From positions 62,001 through 126,000 of the forward strand of contig NZ_JBFAHM010000003.1 in the NCBI RefSeq assembly GCF_040654195.1: DNA of 64,000 bases, in the 5' to 3' direction. This stretch comes from Hamadaea sp013361475. Its GTDB lineage: Bacteria; Actinomycetota; Actinomycetes; Mycobacteriales; Micromonosporaceae. The position numbers and the translations under genes are program-made. The stretch's first letter is position 1. Every line of letters starts with the position of its first letter. The notes under the pieces are model-generated. The model did no database searches, was not told where the DNA came from, and saw only the letters and a program-made list of their open reading frames with translations. Positions 33,583 to 42,027 of this stretch are shown here, piece by piece.

Positions 33583-36062
33583 GACTTCCTCCCGGTGAGC
33601 GTGACAGGAACCGGCCGGGCGGGCACTCGTTGCCCGCGCTCGGTCTCGAAGCTGATCGAGGGGTCGGGGGTCTCCGGCGCGTTGACGAACGAGACGAACC
33701 GGGCCAGCCGCTCGGGATCGTCCAAAGTGGCCTTCCATTCGTCGGCGTACGAGCCGACGTGCTGGGCCATCGCCGCGTCCAGTTCCGCGCCGAGGCCCAG
33801 GGTGTCGTGGACGATGACGTCCCGCAGGTGGTCGAGGCCGCCGTCCAGGGACTCCAGCCAACTCGCCGTCCGCTGCAGGCGGTCGGCGGTCCGGATGTAG
33901 TACATGAGGAACCGGTCGACCGTGCGGATGAGTTCCTCGGTGGACAGGTCGGTGGCGAGCAGGTCGGCGTGCCGGGGCCGGAAGCCGCCGTTGCCGCCGA
34001 CGTACAGGTTCCAGCCGTTCTCGGTCGCGATGATCCCGAAGTCCTTGCTCCGGGCCTCGGCGCATTCCCGGGCGCAGCCCGAGACGGCCGACTTGATCTT
34101 GTGCGGCGCCCGCAGGCCCCGATAGCGAAGCTCCAGATCCACCGCGAGGCCGACCGAGTCCTGTACGCCGTACCGGCACCACGTGCTGCCGACACACGAC
34201 TTCACGGTCCGCAATGCCTTGCCGTACGCGTGCCCGGACTCGAACCCGGCGTCCACCAGCCGCTGCCAGATCTGGGGCAGTTGCTCCACCCGGGCGCCGA
34301 ACAAGTCGATCCGCTGCCCGCCGGTGATCTTCGTGTAGAGCCCGAAGTCCTTGGCCACCTCGCCGATGACGATGAGCTTCTCCGGGGTGATCTCCCCGCC
34401 GGGGATCCGGGGCACCACCGAGTAGGTGCCGTCCTTCTGGATGTTGGCCAGGAAGTGGTCGTTGGTGTCCTGCAACGCCGCCTGCTCGCCGTCGAGCACG
34501 TAGCCGTTGGTCAGCGAGGCGAGGATCGAGGCGACGACCGGTTTGCAGATGTCGCAGCCCCGGCCCTGGCCGTGTGCGGTGATCAGTTCGGAGAAGGTCC
34601 GGATGCCGCGGACGCGGGCGATGTCGAACAGCTCCTGACGGCTGTGCGTGAAGTGCTCGCAGAGCGCCTTCGACTGGTGCACACCGCATTCGCTGAGCAG
34701 GCTCTTGAGCATCGGTACGCACGAACCGCAGGTCGTGCCGGCCCGGGTGCACGTCTTGATCGCCGGGACGTCGGCCGCGCCGTCGCGGATCGCGTCGACG
34801 ATGGCGTCCTTGGTGACGGCGTTGCAGGAGCAGACCTGCGCGGTGCCTGGCAGTGCTCCGGCTCCGGCCGCCCCGGCGGAGTCTCCGGCGAGCAGCGCGA
34901 TCGGCGGCCCCGGCAGCGGCCCGCCGAGGCTGGCCCGCAACGTCGGGTACGCCGACGCGTCCCCGACGAGGACGCCGCCGAGCAGCGTCTGGGCGTCGTC
35001 GGAGAGCAGGAGTTTGGCGTACACCCCGTTGGCGCCGTCGTGGTAGACGACGTCGAGCGGGCCGTCCGCCGCCCCGAACGAGGCGACGTCCACCCCGAGC
35101 AGTTTCAGCTTCGTCGAGGTGTCCGGCGTCGTCATGACGGCGTCGCCGCCCACGATCCGATCCGCCACCACTTCGGCCATCGCGTAGCCGGGGGCGACGA
35201 GTCCGTAGGTGCGCCCGTCGGTTCCGTCGAGACTCAGGGCGGCGCATTCGCCGATGGCGTACACGTCGGGGTCCTCGGTCGCGCAGCCCGCGTCCACGAG
35301 GAACCCGCCCCGCGGTCCCAGCGCCAGGCCCGCGGACTCGGCCAGTTCGTCCCGGGGGCGGATGCCGGCCGCGATCACCACGACGTCGGCGTCGACCGAG
35401 CCACCGTCGCTGAAGGTCAGGCCGGTCACCTCGTCGACGCCGAGGACGCCGGCGCAAGCGCGTCCGGTGTGGACGCTCAAGCCGAGTCCTTCGACGTGTC
35501 CCTTGAGGACGGCGCCACCGCCGTCGTCCACCTGCAACGGCATGAGCCGCGGTGCGAACTCCACGACGTGGGTGGTCAGCCCGAGCAGGCGCAGCGCGTT
35601 GGCCGCTTCCAGGCCGAGCAGACCGCCGCCGAGCACCGCGCCGACCCGACGGCCCTCGGCGTACGCCTGGAGCGCTTCGAGGTCGTCGAGGGTGCGGTAG
35701 ACGAAGACGCCCGGCAGGTCGGCTCCGGCGATCGGCGGCACGAACGGGCGGCTGCCGGTCGCGAGGACGAGCTTGTCGTACGCGTACTCGCCGGCGTCGG
35801 TCCGCACGATCCGGCGCGCACGGTCGATCCCGGCGACCGTCTCACCCAGCCGCAGGTCGACGCCGTCCGGCAGGTCGCCCAGGGCCAGGTCGGAAGCGCT
35901 GACCCCGTCGAAGAAGGCGGACAACCGCACCCGGTCGTACGCCGGCCGCGACTCCTCACCGAGGACGGTGACACGCCACTGTCCGGCGGTGTCCCGGGCG
36001 GAGAGGGCCTCGACGAAACGCTGCCCGACCATCCCGTGGCCGACCACGATCAGATTCCTCAT
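33579..36062 (-). CDS. nirB: NADH-dependent nitrite reductase large subunit
   Basis: An 827-residue enzyme reducing nitrite to ammonium in the cytosol with six electrons. Domain order: FAD/NADH oxidoreductase (VVGHGMVGQRFVEAL at the N-terminus, to about 400), BFD-like [2Fe-2S] (CSCNAVTKDAI then CTRAGTTCGSC), ferredoxin-like, and the siroheme/[4Fe-4S] half with CVGSTWCRYG and SGCARECAEARSKDFG carrying the cluster cysteines. The ATG at 36062 overlaps the upstream stop (ATGA). Confidence 0.95.
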   Translation of the reverse strand: MRNLIVVGHGMVGQRFVEALSARDTAGQWRVTVLGEESRPAYDRVRLSAFFDGVSASDLALGDLPDGVDLRLGETVAGIDRARRIVRTDAGEYAYDKLVLATGSRPFVPPIAGADLPGVFVYRTLDDLEALQAYAEGRRVGAVLGGGLLGLEAANALRLLGLTTHVVEFAPRLMPLQVDDGGGAVLKGHVEGLGLSVHTGRACAGVLGVDEVTGLTFSDGGSVDADVVVIAAGIRPRDELAESAGLALGPRGGFLVDAGCATEDPDVYAIGECAALSLDGTDGRTYGLVAPGYAMAEVVADRIVGGDAVMTTPDTSTKLKLLGVDVASFGAADGPLDVVYHDGANGVYAKLLLSDDAQTLLGGVLVGDASAYPTLRASLGGPLPGPPIALLAGDSAGAAGAGALPGTAQVCSCNAVTKDAIVDAIRDGAADVPAIKTCTRAGTTCGSCVPMLKSLLSECGVHQSKALCEHFTHSRQELFDIARVRGIRTFSELITAHGQGRGCDICKPVVASILASLTNGYVLDGEQAALQDTNDHFLANIQKDGTYSVVPRIPGGEITPEKLIVIGEVAKDFGLYTKITGGQRIDLFGARVEQLPQIWQRLVDAGFESGHAYGKALRTVKSCVGSTWCRYGVQDSVGLAVDLELRYRGLRAPHKIKSAVSGCARECAEARSKDFGIIATENGWNLYVGGNGGFRPRHADLLATDLSTEELIRTVDRFLMYYIRTADRLQRTASWLESLDGGLDHLRDVIVHDTLGLGAELDAAMAQHVGSYADEWKATLDDPERLARFVSFVNAPETPDPSISFETERGQRVPARPVPVTLTGRKS

Positions 36063-37534
36063 GCCTTGACACCTTCCTGCGCAGACAGCCAATCGGCGAT
36101 GCCGCAGACCGCATCGGTGCAGGTGCCGCAGCCGGTGGTGGCACGCGTACGCTCGGCGATCGCCGCGACGTCGCGGCAGCCGTCGCGCCACGCGCGGACG
36201 ATGGAGCCCTTGCTGACCGTGTTGCACTGGCAGACGGTCGCGGCGTCGGGCATCAGCGCCGGAGTGGGCGCAACCTGAGCAGTGGCGGGGCTGCCCAGGC
36301 TGCGCCCGAGGAGGAGCGCGCGGCGGTCGCTGGGGACCGGCGCGCCCCGGTCGAAGAGCTGGATGACCTGCCCGACGAGCGGGTTGTCGCCCAGCATCAC
36401 CGCGCCGGACACCCGGCCTTCATGGATGCGCAGGCGGGCGTACGTGCCGCGGGCGGGGTCGGCGAAGCGCAGATCCTCGTGGTGCTCGCCGTCCAGCGTC
36501 CCCATCGAGGCGAGGTCGATGCCGTTCGCCTTCAGCCGCGTCACGATCGGTGCGGGCTGGTACGCCGCCAGCGGCTCCTCGCCGCTCAGCACCCGCGCGA
36601 CCACCTCGGCCTGCGCCCACGCCGGGGCGACGAGGCCGCCGACCTGACCGCGATGCTGCGCGCAGTCGCCGATGGCGGAGATCCGCCGGTCGCTGGTCCG
36701 CAGCCGGTCGTCCACCACGATGCCCCGGTCGACGGTGAGCCCGGCCGCGCGGGCCAGCCCCGTCTCCGGGCGTACGCCGCACGACAGGACGAGCAGGTCG
36801 GCGGTGAGTTCGCGGCCGTCGGAGAGGGTGAGCGCGACGGCGTCCGGCCCGGTCGTCAGCCGGGCGCCGGACACTCCCGTGTGGACGGTGATGCCGAGTT
36901 CGGCCAGCGTGCCGGCCAGGATGAGGCTCGCATCCGGGTCGATCTGGCGTTCCATCAAGTGGCCGACGGGGTGCACGACCTGCACGGCCAGCCCGCGTCC
37001 GGCCAGCCCGCGGGCCGCCTCCAACCCGAGCAGGCCACCGCCCAGCACGATCGCGGTCCGCGCGCCCGCGCTGAAGTCGAGAATGCGGCGGCAGTCGTCC
37101 AGGGTCCGGAACACCGCGACCCGGTCGGGCAACGCCTCCGGGTCGAGCCCCTCCACCGGCGGAATCCACGCAGTGGCACCGGTCGCCAGGACGAGGTGCT
37201 CGTACTCCACGATCGTGCCGTCGGCGCAGGTCACCGACTGCCGGTCCCGGTCGATCGAGACGACCGGCGACCCCGTCCGGATCGAGCCGCCCGAGTCGGG
37301 CAGCTCCACGCCCGCCTCGTCGACCTTGCCGGCCAGTAGGTTCGACAACAAGATCCGGTTGTACGCCCGATGCGGCTCGGCGCCCACGACGGTCGCCTTG
37401 ACGCCGCGCCGGGCCAGGTCGGCGGCGCAGCGCGCGCCCGCCATCCCATAGCCGACGATGACTACTCCATCCACCGTTGTTCTCCTGTCCATGAGGAGAC
37501 CGGCGACATCGGCGGTCGTCAGAAGTGCGGTCAT
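36059..37534 (-). CDS. FAD-dependent electron-transfer subunit of assimilatory nitrate reductase, with BFD [2Fe-2S] domain
   Basis: 491 residues from the ATG at 37534. An NADH/FAD oxidoreductase like the front half of NirB (VVIVGYGMAGARCAADL, AIVLGGGLLGLEAARGLAG) is followed by a C-terminal BFD-like cluster domain with CQCNTVSKGS and TTGCGTCTDAVC. It probably passes electrons from NAD(P)H to the molybdenum subunit encoded just upstream, a NasB-like role. The ATG at 37534 makes the same 4-bp ATGA overlap seen at the next three junctions. A GTG at 37474, preceded by AGGAG, would remove 20 residues that lack family similarity, so the start is uncertain. Confidence 0.85.
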   Translation of the reverse strand: MTALLTTADVAGLLMDRRTTVDGVVIVGYGMAGARCAADLARRGVKATVVGAEPHRAYNRILLSNLLAGKVDEAGVELPDSGGSIRTGSPVVSIDRDRQSVTCADGTIVEYEHLVLATGATAWIPPVEGLDPEALPDRVAVFRTLDDCRRILDFSAGARTAIVLGGGLLGLEAARGLAGRGLAVQVVHPVGHLMERQIDPDASLILAGTLAELGITVHTGVSGARLTTGPDAVALTLSDGRELTADLLVLSCGVRPETGLARAAGLTVDRGIVVDDRLRTSDRRISAIGDCAQHRGQVGGLVAPAWAQAEVVARVLSGEEPLAAYQPAPIVTRLKANGIDLASMGTLDGEHHEDLRFADPARGTYARLRIHEGRVSGAVMLGDNPLVGQVIQLFDRGAPVPSDRRALLLGRSLGSPATAQVAPTPALMPDAATVCQCNTVSKGSIVRAWRDGCRDVAAIAERTRATTGCGTCTDAVCGIADWLSAQEGVKA

Positions 37535-39705
37535 GCGGGCCCTGCTGACTCTGAGGAACGAGCCGGTCCGCCGTCCTCCCGGCGATCGCCGGATCGAGCG
37601 GGGACTGGCTCGACTTTGACGGCGCACACCTTGAACTCGGGCATGCGAGAGATCGGGTCCAACGCGTCGGAGGTCAGCGAGTTGACGCGCTGCCGGCCGG
37701 CGAAGTGGAAAGGGGCGAAGACCGTGTCCGGACGGATGCTCTCGGTCAGCCGCGCGGGGGCGGTCATCTCGCCGCGGCGGCTCGTCACGCGTACCAGCTG
37801 ATCTGGAGAAATGTCGAGACGGGCCGCGAGGTCGGGATGCAGCTCGACGAACGCGGACCCGGCGACCCGCGTGAGCGGCTCGATCCGGCGCGTCTGCGCG
37901 CCGGACTGGTACTGGGCCAGCAACCGCCCGGTGGTCAGGTAGAGGGGATAGTCCGCGTCGGGCTCCTCGACCGCCGGCCGGTGTTCGACGGCGATCAGCC
38001 GGGCCCGCCCGTCGGGGTGGGCGAACCGCTCCTCGAAGAGCCGCGGCGTGCCCGCCCGGTCCACAGCCGGGCAAGGCCAGAACACGCCGTCCTCGGCGTC
38101 CACCCGCTCCCACGTGACGCCCGCGTAGTCGGCCAACCCGCCTGCGGAGGCACGCCGCAGCTCCTCGAAGACCGCGCGCGGATCGGAGTCGAACCGCGCA
38201 CTCGTGGGAAGGCCGCCGTTTGCCCGAACGGCGTCCGTCCCGGGGCCGAGCCGGTCAGCCAGCTCGGCCAGCACCGCCAGATCCGTCCCTATCCCTGGCG
38301 GTGGTTCGCGGAGGGCCTTGCGCCGCAGCACGCGGCCCTCGAGGTTGGTCATGGTGCCGTCCTCCTCGGCCCACTGGGCGGTGGGGAGGACGACGTCGGC
38401 GAGCTGTGCCGTCTCGCTCCTGACAAAGTCGCACACGACCAACAAATCCAGGTTTCGCAGACGTTTCTCTACGTGAACAGCATTCGGAGCGGAGACGACG
38501 GGATTCGAGCCGAAGACCAGCAGCGCCTGGACGTCCTCGCCGAGACTGTCGAGCAGTTCGTAGGCCGACCGGCCGGGTCCGGGCAGGTCAGCGGGGTCCA
38601 CGCCCCACACCGCGGCCACGTGCTCGCGGGCGGCCGGGTCGTCGATCTTGCGGTAACCGGGCAACTGGTCGGCCTTCTGCCCGTGCTCCCGGCCACCCTG
38701 GCCGTTGCCCTGCCCGGTCAGGCAGCCGTACCCGGAACCCGGGCGGCCGGGCAGGCCCAGGGCCAGCGCCAGGTTGATGAAGGCGGTCACCGTGTCCACG
38801 CCCTTGGCGTGCTGTTCAGCGCCGCGCGCGGTCAGGATGATCGCCGGGCCGTCGCTCAAGGCCCGCGCGGCTCGCTCCAGATCAGCGATGGGTACGCCGG
38901 TCAGCCGCTCCACTCGCGCCGGCCAGTACTCCGCGACCAGTTTGCGTATGTCGTCGAAGCCGGTCGTCCGCTCCTGCAGATACTCCTTGTCGATCAGCCC
39001 TTCGGTGATCGCGATGTGGAGCAGGCCGTTGGCCAGCGCCAGATCGGTGCCCGGCGTCGGCTGAAGGTGCAGGGTGGCGTTCCGGGCGGTGGGGGTGGCC
39101 CGTGGGTCGATCACGATCTGCGTCGCGCCCGGCAGGTCGCGCTGCTCGGTGAGGTAGCGGGCGAACGGGGGCATGGTCTCGGCGACGTTCGCGCCGACCA
39201 GCAGCAGCGTCTTGGCCCGGCCGATGTCGGCGAGCGGGAAGGGCAGTCCGCGATCGACGCCGAACGCGCGCATCCCGGCGGCGGCCGCGCTCGACATGCA
39301 GAAGCGCCCGTTGTAGTCGATGTTCTTCGTCCGCAGCGCCACCCGGGCGAACTTGCCCAGCGCGTACGCCTTTTCGTTGGTGAGCCCGCCGCCGCCGAAG
39401 ACGGCCACCGCGTCCCGCCCGTGCTCCCGCTGGATCTGCTGGATCTTGCCGGTGATGAAGGCGTACGCCTCGTCCCAGGTCGCCGGCTCACCGTGGATCA
39501 GCGGCGTACGCAGCCGGTCGGGGTGGTCGAGCAGCTCGGCGGCGGTCCAGCCCTTCTGGCACAGCCCGCCCCGGTTGGTGGGGAAATCGCGGGGAGCGAC
39601 CTCGACCTTTTCCTGACCGTCGGCAGCCTGAGGCTTGGTGATGCGCAGCGTCATCCCGCATTGCAGAGCGCAATACGGGCAGTGGGTGGCGACCTCGGCT
39701 GGCAT
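37531..39705 (-). CDS. nasA: Assimilatory nitrate reductase catalytic subunit (molybdopterin, [4Fe-4S])
   Basis: A 724-residue cytosolic bis-MGD enzyme. [4Fe-4S] cysteines are at 9, 12, 16 and 49 (CPYCALQC and GGLCQKGW). There are molybdopterin-binding stretches (NGRFCMSSAAAAGMRAFG, with Cys as the likely Mo ligand; LTGQGNGQGGREHGQKAD) and a C-terminal molybdopterin-dinucleotide domain (LYLTTGRLLAQYQSGAQTRR). It reduces nitrate to nitrite and heads the operon nasA / FAD subunit / nirB / nirD / HemD-like. No Tat signal is present, as expected for the assimilatory type. Confidence 0.93.
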   Translation of the reverse strand: MPAEVATHCPYCALQCGMTLRITKPQAADGQEKVEVAPRDFPTNRGGLCQKGWTAAELLDHPDRLRTPLIHGEPATWDEAYAFITGKIQQIQREHGRDAVAVFGGGGLTNEKAYALGKFARVALRTKNIDYNGRFCMSSAAAAGMRAFGVDRGLPFPLADIGRAKTLLLVGANVAETMPPFARYLTEQRDLPGATQIVIDPRATPTARNATLHLQPTPGTDLALANGLLHIAITEGLIDKEYLQERTTGFDDIRKLVAEYWPARVERLTGVPIADLERAARALSDGPAIILTARGAEQHAKGVDTVTAFINLALALGLPGRPGSGYGCLTGQGNGQGGREHGQKADQLPGYRKIDDPAAREHVAAVWGVDPADLPGPGRSAYELLDSLGEDVQALLVFGSNPVVSAPNAVHVEKRLRNLDLLVVCDFVRSETAQLADVVLPTAQWAEEDGTMTNLEGRVLRRKALREPPPGIGTDLAVLAELADRLGPGTDAVRANGGLPTSARFDSDPRAVFEELRRASAGGLADYAGVTWERVDAEDGVFWPCPAVDRAGTPRLFEERFAHPDGRARLIAVEHRPAVEEPDADYPLYLTTGRLLAQYQSGAQTRRIEPLTRVAGSAFVELHPDLAARLDISPDQLVRVTSRRGEMTAPARLTESIRPDTVFAPFHFAGRQRVNSLTSDALDPISRMPEFKVCAVKVEPVPARSGDRREDGGPARSSESAGPA

Positions 39706-39896
39706 GTAGACGAGCGTGCAGGCGGGCGGTTTCGGCCCGGCTTCTCATATGTTTCCGACCTGCAAAGTCGCGCTCATCTGTTCGGTGGGGACGGTGTTGG
39801 CCGGTGGTATGACCGGCAGGACACACATGGGGGTTTTGTCCATTGACACGACGTTCTAGCGTGATCGTTAGTGACTGTCTGTGAGATCAGTTACAC

Positions 39897-39906
39897 CTCA
39901 CGTGAG
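39897..39906. promoter_or_regulatory. Palindrome CTCACGTGAG between nasA and the toxin-antitoxin pair
   Basis: A perfect 10-bp palindrome in the 274-bp divergent region, followed by a further CACTCACG. It could serve either side. I could not match this region to the GlnR consensus (GTnAC-n6-GnAAC), so nitrogen control is not shown by sequence. Confidence 0.25.
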
Positions 39907-39943
39907 CTGCGGTTTCACTCACGCGCGGAGTTCTGATTGGGGG

Positions 39944-39958
39944 ATGACTATGAGTCAT
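39944..39958. promoter_or_regulatory. Palindromic operator candidate of the toxin-antitoxin operon
   Basis: ATGACT-ATG-AGTCAT, perfect 6-bp arms around three bases, ending 21 bp before the antitoxin ATG. The location and size fit autoregulation by the antitoxin, as is usual for type II systems. Confidence 0.45.
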
Positions 39959-39979
39959 ACCAGAGGTACCCTCACTTGC

Positions 39980-40255
39980 ATGACTGCGAAGGTGACTCTC
40001 TCGTTCTCGGATGACACGATCGCCGACGCGCGCCGCTATGCGGAACGTGACGGCATGTCCTTGTCGGCCTGGATGGACAAGGCCGCCAAGGAGAAGGCCC
40101 TACGCGAGCTCTTCGGCGCGCACGCCGACGTGCTCCGGAGAGCGGGCCTGGACAAGTTGGAGAAGCAGGCGCTTGCGGACGAGGCCGACTATGAGACGGT
40201 CACCGACGCATTGCGTGGTGGAATGACCCAGGGCGGCGGTCGTCGACCGCACTGA
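39980..40255 (+). CDS. Antitoxin of a type II toxin-antitoxin pair (ribbon-helix-helix-like)
   Basis: A 91-residue protein beginning MTAKVTLSFSDDTIADARRYAERDGMSLSAWM. The pattern, a short strand, a helix and then MSLSAWMDKAAKEKA, fits a ribbon-helix-helix DNA-binding fold. The charged C-terminal half is likely to wrap the toxin. In-frame ATGs at 39944 and 39950 lie inside the palindrome and would add 10-12 residues. The toxin gene begins 13 bp after its stop. Confidence 0.75.
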   Translation: MTAKVTLSFSDDTIADARRYAERDGMSLSAWMDKAAKEKALRELFGAHADVLRRAGLDKLEKQALADEADYETVTDALRGGMTQGGGRRPH

Positions 40256-40268
40256 AGCGGCGGAGGGC

Positions 40269-40571
40269 ATGGCAAGCGTGCTGCGTAGAGGTGAGATCTG
40301 GCGGATCGAGGGCGCTCGCGAGCGACTCGGTCTGGTCATCAGCTCCGACGTCTACAACGGGACCGACGTGCCGATAGTGGTCGTCGCCGAGGTCGTGGAC
40401 GAGGAGGAGCTGCGAGATTCGCCGCTGGCCGTCCAGATGGGCGAGCTCGTGATCATGCCCGACCGCGTCTCGTCGCCGATGAAGAAGTGGTTCACCGACC
40501 TCGTCGAGGTCGCGGACACCGACACCATGCGGCGAGTCGGCCGAGCGCTCAAAATCATCCAAGACCTCTAG
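40269..40571 (+). CDS. MazF/PemK-type endoribonuclease toxin
   Basis: A 100-residue protein with the MazF-fold hallmarks: RRGEIWRIEG at the start, LGLVISSDVYN, a central VVVAEVV strand, and a C-terminal helix preceded by FTDLVEVADTDTMRRVGRAL. MazF toxins cut mRNA at short sequences until the antitoxin neutralises them. The match is clear in fold order but divergent in detail, so the target sequence cannot be given. Its stop codon directly abuts that of the convergent marR gene (no intergenic base). Confidence 0.78.
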   Translation: MASVLRRGEIWRIEGARERLGLVISSDVYNGTDVPIVVVAEVVDEEELRDSPLAVQMGELVIMPDRVSSPMKKWFTDLVEVADTDTMRRVGRALKIIQDL

Positions 40572-41141
40572 CTAGCCGTCGCAGGATTCGTCGTCGCCGG
40601 CGCCGCACGACTCGGGCGCCTCGTAGCCGAGCGCCTCGGCGCAGGCCTCCGGCCGCGGCTTGCGCAGCCCGGCGGCGACCTGCTCGAACGCCGCGCCCAG
40701 GACGGCGAACTGCTCCGGCGTCATCCGGTCGACGAAGATGTCGCGTACCTGGTTGACGTGGTCGATGGCGACACGCTGGATCGTCGCCCAGCCGTGCTCG
40801 GTGAGCACCGCGAACTGGCCCCGGCGGTCGTCGGGACACGGCTGCCGCTCGATCAGGCCGGCCTTCTCCATCCGGGTGATCTGGTGCGACAGGCGGCTCT
40901 TCTCCAGCAGCGTACGCACGGCGAGCTGGCTCATCCGGAGCCGGCGCTCGGGGGCCTCCGACAGCTGGACGAGGATCTCGTAGTCGGTGCCGGACAGCCC
41001 GTGCTTCTGGTGCCCTCGTTCGAGGTTGTGCATCAGGAGCCGGCTGCCTTCGAGGAATGCCCGCCAGGACCGCTGCTCGTCGTCGGTGAGCCAGCGGGTC
41101 TCGGTCGTGATGTCGGCGGACATGCCAGTCACAGTACTCAC
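40572..41141 (-). CDS. MarR family transcriptional regulator
   Basis: 189 residues from a GTG at 41141, or 183 from the ATG at 41123. The winged-helix core LSGTDYEILVQLSEAPERRLRMSQLA then LEKSRLSHQITRMEKAGLIERQ, with DDRRGQFAVLTEHGW as the wing, is textbook MarR. A Cys/Asp/Glu-rich C-terminal tail (PESCGAGDDESCDG) has two cysteines that might sense oxidants or electrophiles. It lies downstream of, and in the same direction as, the nitroreductase, with 104 bp between. Confidence 0.87.
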   Translation of the reverse strand: MSTVTGMSADITTETRWLTDDEQRSWRAFLEGSRLLMHNLERGHQKHGLSGTDYEILVQLSEAPERRLRMSQLAVRTLLEKSRLSHQITRMEKAGLIERQPCPDDRRGQFAVLTEHGWATIQRVAIDHVNQVRDIFVDRMTPEQFAVLGAAFEQVAAGLRKPRPEACAEALGYEAPESCGAGDDESCDG

Positions 41142-41245
41142 TTCCCGTCTCTGTCGAGTAGGTTGCGCATCACGCTGCCGTCAAGCCGACAGCCGACGTC
41201 GCGGGGCGCGACGCCGGCTGCGGTCCGGAAGTACGGAAGACCTGT

Positions 41246-41836
41246 TCAGACGGTCGTCACGACCTCGTCGAAGTCCAGCCGCGGGTTGCGGTCGAACCAG
41301 GCGTTGTCGGCCGGCTTGCCGATGTTGACGACCGCCAGGACGCTGGCCTGGCCGTCGCCGAAGAACTCCTTGTTGAGCAGGTCGGCGTCGAACCCGCCCA
41401 TCGGGCCGGCGGCCAGCCCGGCGGCGCGTACGCCCAGGATGAAGTAACCGACCTGGAGCGCGCCGTTGAACCGGCCGGTCTGGATGCGGGCCTCTTCCTC
41501 GGCGAACCGGTCCTTGAGGCCGGGGGCGTGGGGGAAGGTCTTGTCGAGCTTCTCGTGGAAGTCGTGGGCCGCGGCGAGGATGGCGGTCAGCGGGGCGGCC
41601 GCGGTCTTGGCCTTGTTGCCCTCGGCCAGGGTGCCGACCAGGCGCTGCCGGGCCTCCGGCGTACGCACCAGCACGACCCGCAGCGGCTGCGAGTTCAACG
41701 CGGTCGGGGCGTACTTGACGAGGTCGTAGATCGCCTGGATCTGCTCGTCGCTTACCGGCTCGTCGGTGAAGGCGTTCGCGGTACGCGCCTCGCGGAACAA
41801 CAGGTCCTGCGCCGCCGGGTCGAGAACGAGGCTCAT
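41246..41836 (-). CDS. Nitroreductase-family protein (malonic semialdehyde reductase RutE-like)
   Basis: A 196-residue FMN-dependent protein of the RutE/HadB branch. FREARTANAFTDEPVSDEQ, YAPTALNSQPLRVVLVRTPEARQ and GPMGGFDADLLNKEFF match that group, known to reduce malonic semialdehyde or quinone-like compounds. The ATG at 41836 follows GGGAGA by five bases. Its promoter carries a palindrome in the spacer, probably the target of the neighbouring MarR protein. Other rut genes are absent, so a detoxifying role is at least as likely as pyrimidine breakdown. Confidence 0.83.
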   Translation of the reverse strand: MSLVLDPAAQDLLFREARTANAFTDEPVSDEQIQAIYDLVKYAPTALNSQPLRVVLVRTPEARQRLVGTLAEGNKAKTAAAPLTAILAAAHDFHEKLDKTFPHAPGLKDRFAEEEARIQTGRFNGALQVGYFILGVRAAGLAAGPMGGFDADLLNKEFFGDGQASVLAVVNIGKPADNAWFDRNPRLDFDEVVTTV

Positions 41837-41885
41837 GTGGGTCTCCCAAAGATGTTCACGTCGATTGGCGTCATCGCCGAGACCC

Positions 41886-41915
41886 AAATTAGATGAAGCT
41901 TCAACCAATGCGCAA
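41886..41915 (-). promoter_or_regulatory. Nitroreductase promoter with operator in the spacer
   Basis: On the minus strand TTGCGC (41915-41910), an 18-bp spacer and TAATTT (41891-41886). The spacer holds the perfect palindrome TGAAGCTTCA (41894-41903), part of a longer TTGAAGCTTCAT dyad typical in size for MarR sites. A bound regulator would block RNA polymerase. The adjacent marR gene is the obvious candidate. Confidence 0.5.
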
Positions 41916-41943
41916 GAACTAGTTGAGCACGTCACTCAAATTG

Positions 41944-42011
41944 TCCGTTGATCATGGAGTTTCCGGTCACGACACGCCGTCGAGACTGCAGTCAACTCCA
42001 TGATCAACGGA
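41944..42011. repeat. 68-bp inverted repeat with perfect 18-base arms
   Basis: Arms TCCGTTGATCATGGAGTT (41944-41961) and AACTCCATGATCAACGGA (41994-42011) around a 32-base centre that includes GACTGCAGTC and CACGACACGCCG; the latter also occurs in the 65-bp repeat family. It lies 17 bp beyond the narK stop on that gene's downstream side. Confidence 0.85.
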
Positions 42012-42027
42012 GCTAGCGGGGGGCGGG

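Noticed and set aside
33630..36278. Long plus-strand open frame opposite nirB
   Set aside because: Antisense shadow of a conserved gene in GC-rich DNA; no recognisable protein features.
39706..39979. GlnR binding site for the nitrate operon
   Set aside because: I looked for GTnAC-n6-GnAAC on both strands. Only partial matches (for example GAAAC after TTTGC-n6 near 39750) were found, too weak to annotate.
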